This document shows positions 6,580-9,540 of a DNA stretch of 9,540 nt, piece after piece. Position 1 is the stretch's first letter. Each line of letters opens with the position of its first letter. The stretch spans positions 1-9,540 of the forward strand of contig JAILFF010000219.1 in the NCBI GenBank assembly GCA_024697705.1, in the 5' to 3' direction. The notes under the pieces were generated by a model. The model had not been told where the DNA came from, made no database searches, and saw nothing but the letters and a program-made list of their open reading frames with translations. This DNA comes from Ruminococcus sp. Its GTDB lineage: Bacteria > Bacillota > Clostridia > Oscillospirales > Ruminococcaceae. Position numbers and translations under genes: made by a program.

Positions 6580-6642
6580 TTTATGGAAATTAAAGCGCTG
6601 TTTTGAGCTGAAATGCAGCGAAATATCCGTTCAGTCCATAAA
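6580..6642 (+). promoter_or_regulatory. Candidate structured leader of the small membrane protein gene
   Basis: TTTATGGA (6580-6587) pairs perfectly with TCCATAAA (6635-6642). Inside it CGCTG (6596-6600) pairs with CAGCG (6616-6620), giving a two-stem fold about 85 bases before the ATG. It does not match a riboswitch class that I recognise by eye. Riboswitches are common ahead of ECF S-component genes, which is why it is listed. The remainder of the 6395-6727 gap holds the terminator and possible -10 box but no gene. Confidence 0.35.
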
Positions 6643-6727
6643 GTTATCGCTTTTGGTTCTGTACTTTTATGAGATTTTAAGTTAAAATATGTATAGTAAA
6701 CGACCGATACCATAAGGAATGATCTGA

Positions 6728-7306
6728 ATGAATTTATCTTTAAAGCAATACAGGACGATAGATCTCGGTATCATGTTCATCATACTGACGATAGCGGAGG
6801 CGGTGATAACCACTGCCGCAAGGGTGTGGTTCCCCTCCGAAATATATGTACTTTCGCCCACGATCGCGATAGTGAGCATCGTGATGATGCGCTGGGGCGG
6901 CTGGGCTGCGGTGCAGGCGGCGGGCGGAGGTCTGGCGCTCTGCATAGCTTCGGGAGCGACGGGCAGACAGTTCGCGGTCTACTGCATTGGCAACTGCTTA
7001 GAGCTTATTGCTCTTGCGCTGTTCAAGGTCTTCGGCAAGGAAAAGATCAGATCGAAGCCCTCGATGACGCTGCTGTTCACAGTCACGGCTTTTGTCGGAG
7101 CGCAGCTCGGCAGATGGCTCGTGGGACTGGCTTTAGGCGGCATGGTCGGGGACATCGTGAAGCTTTTCACGACAGACTCGCTCTCGCTGCTCTTCGCGAT
7201 AGTGGCAGTCCAATTGGCAAGAAAGCTTGACGGGCTTTTCGAGGATCAGATAGCGTATCTTCTCCGCACACAGTCGGAACGCCGAAAAAAGCTGTTGGAA
7301 AGTTAA
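6728..7306 (+). CDS. Small integral membrane protein, ECF transporter S-component-like
   Basis: This 192-residue protein is dominated by hydrophobic segments, roughly at 13-33, 40-56, 58-75, 83-101, 113-133 and 145-165, consistent with about six membrane helices. The C-terminal 30 residues are charged and probably cytoplasmic. The length, helix count, glycine/alanine-rich packing (WGGWAAVQAAGGGLAL) and absence of any catalytic or ATP-binding motif fit the substrate-binding S component of an energy-coupling-factor (vitamin or metal) importer. I recognise no substrate-specific motif. No EcfA or EcfT gene is nearby; many Firmicutes share one ECF module among scattered S components. The ATG at 6728 has AAGGA 9 bases upstream. 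The gene is framed by a terminator upstream and an inverted repeat that begins in its last codons, so it may be transcribed alone. Another small membrane protein family remains possible. Confidence 0.6.
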   Translation: MNLSLKQYRTIDLGIMFIILTIAEAVITTAARVWFPSEIYVLSPTIAIVSIVMMRWGGWAAVQAAGGGLALCIASGATGRQFAVYCIGNCLELIALALFKVFGKEKIRSKPSMTLLFTVTAFVGAQLGRWLVGLALGGMVGDIVKLFTTDSLSLLFAIVAVQLARKLDGLFEDQIAYLLRTQSERRKKLLES

Positions 7307-7445
7307 CAGTTAATGTATCGCCTTCGGTGATGACCATGTGTTCGCTCCGCATTAAATGCTGCTGTTCAAATGTGATCGGTAAAATGCGGAGCGAAGCGAA
7401 CGCAATAACGCTCAGAAGGCGATCCTTTACTATTCTCTGTTAACT
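7301..7445. repeat. Nested inverted repeat overlapping a stop codon
   Basis: Three perfect stems are nested in order: AGTTAACAG (7301-7309) with CTGTTAACT (7437-7445), ATCGCCTTC (7317-7325) with GAAGGCGAT (7415-7423), and TTCGCTCCGCATT (7341-7353) with AATGCGGAGCGAA (7383-7395). The outer left arm contains the TAA stop (7304-7306) of the small membrane protein. The element fills nearly the whole 178-base gap before the permease genes, which otherwise shows no clear promoter. It looks like a miniature mobile element or a long RNA hairpin; there is no T-run next to it. Confidence 0.75.
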
Positions 7446-7484
7446 ATTCACTGTTCACCTTAAATACTTGGGAGGTATGGAACT

Positions 7485-8549
7485 ATGACGAACAAAGCTG
7501 CCGACTTTCTGATCTTTGATGAGGAAAGCGGCACTTATATAGAAGACCCCGAACAGGCTGTCCGCGACGATGTGGAAAAGCACTACTGGCTGAACGTCAT
7601 TCGCACGGTCGCAAAGGACTGGCGGCTTTATCTGATGCTTGTTCCGATGATACTCGTTTTCCTGCTGTGGAGATATTTCCCGATGTATGAGCTACTTGGC
7701 AGCTTCAAGCTCACGGAGGACGCAAAATCCGTCGCCGATCAGTATTACTCGGGATTTTCCTACTTCCGCACGCTGCTTCTCGGCACGGGCAACGCCGAGC
7801 TTTCGACGCAGTTCTGGAGAGCCTTCCGCAACACGTTCCTGCTGAGCTTCTACGGACTGGTATTCGGCTTTCCGATGCCGATAATCATAGCACTGTTCTT
7901 CAACGAGATACGCTCGAACATAGCGCGGAGCATCTATCAGGTGCTTACCTACCTGCCGAAATTCATGTCCACCGTTGTTATGACCTCGCTCGTTATGATG
8001 CTCGTCAAGCAGGGCTCGGACACTTCGGGAATGCAGCCCGGCGTTATCTCGCAGCTGCTAACCAATGCGGGGCTTATTTCGGGCGAAACGGCGTATGCGG
8101 GTATGCTGAACAACCCGGCGTTCTTCCGCGCCATATATCAGATAAGCGGCATATGGGAGAGCGCGGGCTACGACAGCATAGTATTCTTCGCGGCGATAAT
8201 CGCCATCTCGCCCACAAGCTACGAAGCGGCACAGATAGACGGCGCAAACAAGCTCGCACAGATGAGATACGTCGTCCTGCCCTCGATTCTTTCGACCATC
8301 GTGATAATGCTGATAACGAGGATAGGCTCGCTGCTCAACATCGGTTATGAAAAAGTGCTGCTGCTCTACAATCCGAACACCTACGTTACCGCGGATGTTG
8401 TTTCCACCTTCGCGCAGAGAAACGGTATCGCGGGTTCGCTCAAAGGCTTGGCTTCGGCGGCAGAAATGATGAACAATATTATCGGGATGCTGCTCGTTAT
8501 CGGAGCGAATACCATTTCCCGCAAGGCTTCCGACGTTTCGCTTTATTAA
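7485..8549 (+). CDS. ABC sugar transporter permease, LplB/YteP type
   Basis: This 354-residue inner-membrane permease belongs to the MalF-like carbohydrate uptake family. A hydrophilic N-terminal tail (1-45) precedes the first helix (about 48-65, ending WRYFPMYELL, the family's conserved opening). Further helices lie near 117-138, 160-175, 230-242, 265-283 and 330-345. The ATPase-docking EAA loop is EAAQIDGANKLAQMRYVVLP (247-266). Related Bacillus proteins are YteP/LplB, whose systems carry unsaturated galacturonan oligomers or similar sugars. It is about 30 residues longer than usual, mainly from the N-terminal tail. GGAGGT (7471-7476) lies 8 bases before the ATG. The second permease follows after 12 bases, so they form an operon and a heterodimeric channel. 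No substrate-binding protein gene precedes it. Substrate is inferred from the nearby pectinesterase only. Confidence 0.92.
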   Translation: MTNKAADFLIFDEESGTYIEDPEQAVRDDVEKHYWLNVIRTVAKDWRLYLMLVPMILVFLLWRYFPMYELLGSFKLTEDAKSVADQYYSGFSYFRTLLLGTGNAELSTQFWRAFRNTFLLSFYGLVFGFPMPIIIALFFNEIRSNIARSIYQVLTYLPKFMSTVVMTSLVMMLVKQGSDTSGMQPGVISQLLTNAGLISGETAYAGMLNNPAFFRAIYQISGIWESAGYDSIVFFAAIIAISPTSYEAAQIDGANKLAQMRYVVLPSILSTIVIMLITRIGSLLNIGYEKVLLLYNPNTYVTADVVSTFAQRNGIAGSLKGLASAAEMMNNIIGMLLVIGANTISRKASDVSLY

Positions 8550-8561
8550 AGAGGTAGCTTT

Positions 8562-9458
8562 ATGAGAAGAAAACTTGAAATATCGGAGCTTATCTTCAAG
8601 CTTCTGAGCTATCTGCTGCTGACGATGTTCGCGGTGGGCTGCCTGTATCCGTTTGTCTACACGATATCTTCGGCAATAAGCGGGTATGCGGAGGTCAGGG
8701 ACTCGACGATAGTCCTGTTCCCGAAGAACACGCAGTTCGATGCGTTCAAGGACGTTTTCAATGACAACGTATTCTGGAACGCCTACACAAATACGCTTTT
8801 TCTCACCTTCTACGGAACGCTGTGGGAGATGCTGCTTTCGATATTCGGAGCCTACGCTCTGTCGAAAAAGCGTCTCCTGTTCCGCAAGACCTTCAATTTC
8901 TTTTTAGTATTCACGATGTGGTTCAGCGCGGGTCTCGTACCGCAGTATTTGAACTACTTAGCCACCAAGAGAGTGTTTCAGAGCGTCGGCATCTACGACG
9001 ACAAGTGGCTCGTGGTCATCGCGATGGGTATGCAGGCGATGAATATAATCCTGCTCCGAAACGCTTTCGAGGGCGTTCCCTCCGAGATAGAGGAGGCGGC
9101 GATAGTTGACGGCGCTACCGAGATGCAGGTGCTGTGGAAGGTATATCTGCCCATGAGCAAGTCGATTCTTGCGACCGTGGCGCTGTTCTTCGGTATCTCG
9201 CGCTGGAACGGGTACTTCTGGGCGAGACAGATGATATCGAGCACCAACGAGCAGCCCTTGCAGGTTTACATGAGGCTCAGGCTCGAAGAATACTCCGACC
9301 CCGAGCTTACGACGAACTGGCAGCTATCCCACACCTACGCGCCCGATTCGGTGATATACGCGCTGATCGTCTGCTCGATAATACCGATACTCGTTATTTA
9401 CCCGTTCATTCAGAAGTATTTTGCGAAGGGCGTTAATATGGGCGGCGTTAAGGAATAA
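8562..9458 (+). CDS. ABC sugar transporter permease, LplC/YtcP type
   Basis: This 298-residue permease is the MalG-like partner of the preceding gene. The first helix (about 13-34) opens with a family-typical CLYPFVYTISSAIS. Other helices lie near 77-99, 110-128, 150-165, 200-215 and 265-283. The EAA loop is EEAAIVDGATEMQVLWKVYLP (177-197), which would contact the shared ATPase. The end FAKGVNMGGVKE matches the YtcP/LplC family's KGV-x-x-G-x-VK tail and shows that the protein is complete. AGAGGT (8550-8555) lies 6 bases before the ATG, right after the stop of the first permease. The closest functional model is the YtcQ-YteP-YtcP galacturonan-oligomer importer of Bacillus. The binding protein and ATPase must be encoded elsewhere, and in this family the ATPase is usually a shared MsmX/MsmK type. 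Confidence 0.92.
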   Translation: MRRKLEISELIFKLLSYLLLTMFAVGCLYPFVYTISSAISGYAEVRDSTIVLFPKNTQFDAFKDVFNDNVFWNAYTNTLFLTFYGTLWEMLLSIFGAYALSKKRLLFRKTFNFFLVFTMWFSAGLVPQYLNYLATKRVFQSVGIYDDKWLVVIAMGMQAMNIILLRNAFEGVPSEIEEAAIVDGATEMQVLWKVYLPMSKSILATVALFFGISRWNGYFWARQMISSTNEQPLQVYMRLRLEEYSDPELTTNWQLSHTYAPDSVIYALIVCSIIPILVIYPFIQKYFAKGVNMGGVKE

Positions 9459-9490
9459 GATAAAAGATGAAGGATATAAGATAAAAGATA
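9459..9490 (+). repeat. GATAAAAGAT-type repeat units after the permease operon
   Basis: Immediately after the TAA of the second permease come GATAAAAGAT, a diverged unit, then AAGATAAAAGATA. These are the same units that build the long hairpin at 4219-4377. Here only one orientation is seen, so no hairpin forms within the window. The segment leads directly towards the dispersed repeat at 9509-9540. Confidence 0.7.
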
Positions 9491-9508
9491 GCGCAAAGCA
9501 GAAAAATT

Positions 9509-9540
9509 ACGCAAAACGAGGGCAGACCAAAAGTCTTAGG
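9509..9540 (+). repeat. Dispersed intergenic repeat, copy 2 (cut by window end)
   Basis: This reads ACGCAAAACGAGGGCA, GACC, AAAAGTCTTAGG and matches the reverse complement of 257-288 at 29 of 32 positions. Relative to the gene upstream of it (the second permease) it has the same orientation as copy 1 has relative to the GTPase gene. The window ends exactly where copy 1 continues into its large palindrome, so that part cannot be seen here. Confidence 0.8.

Overview
The window reads like part of a chromosome from a pectin-using anaerobic gut or rumen Firmicute of the Ruminococcus/Oscillospiraceae (Clostridia) type. This rests on GC-rich coding DNA beside AT-rich spacers, strong GGAGG-type ribosome binding sites, a GTPase-NYN fusion and LplB/YtcP-type sugar permeases in the style of that group, and many small palindromic repeats between genes. 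The assignment is an inference from style; no rRNA or marker gene is present.

Layout. Bases 1-308 hold no convincing gene, only inverted repeats, including an 18-19 bp arm hairpin at 211-249. Bases 309-2861 (minus strand) encode an 850-residue protein that joins a TetM/EF-G-like ribosomal GTPase to a C-terminal NYN nuclease domain resembling YacP/Rae1. Its promoter lies at 2912-2940. All later genes are on the plus strand: a pectinesterase without a signal peptide (3286-4209), a cupin-AraC regulator (4409-5158), a GltD-like Fe-S/flavin oxidoreductase starting 3 bases later (5162-6394), a terminator (6469-6498), a small membrane protein resembling an ECF S component (6728-7306), and two consecutive ABC sugar permeases (7485-8549, 8562-9458).

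How the genes may work together. The permeases belong to the family that imports oligosaccharides such as unsaturated galacturonan pieces. A pectinesterase lacking an export signal would act on methylated oligogalacturonides after uptake, and the AraC protein is the obvious candidate local regulator. No solute-binding protein or ATPase is in the window, so the importer is incomplete here. The oxidoreductase and the small membrane protein have no obvious tie to pectin.

The items most worth a second look are the GTPase-Rae1-like fusion and three sets of intergenic repeats. These are a palindrome-linked element found downstream of two genes in the same gene-relative orientation (211-288 and 9509-9540), a long hairpin built from GATAAAA units (4219-4377, with related units at 9459-9490), and a nested inverted repeat that overlaps the stop codon of the small membrane protein (7301-7445).
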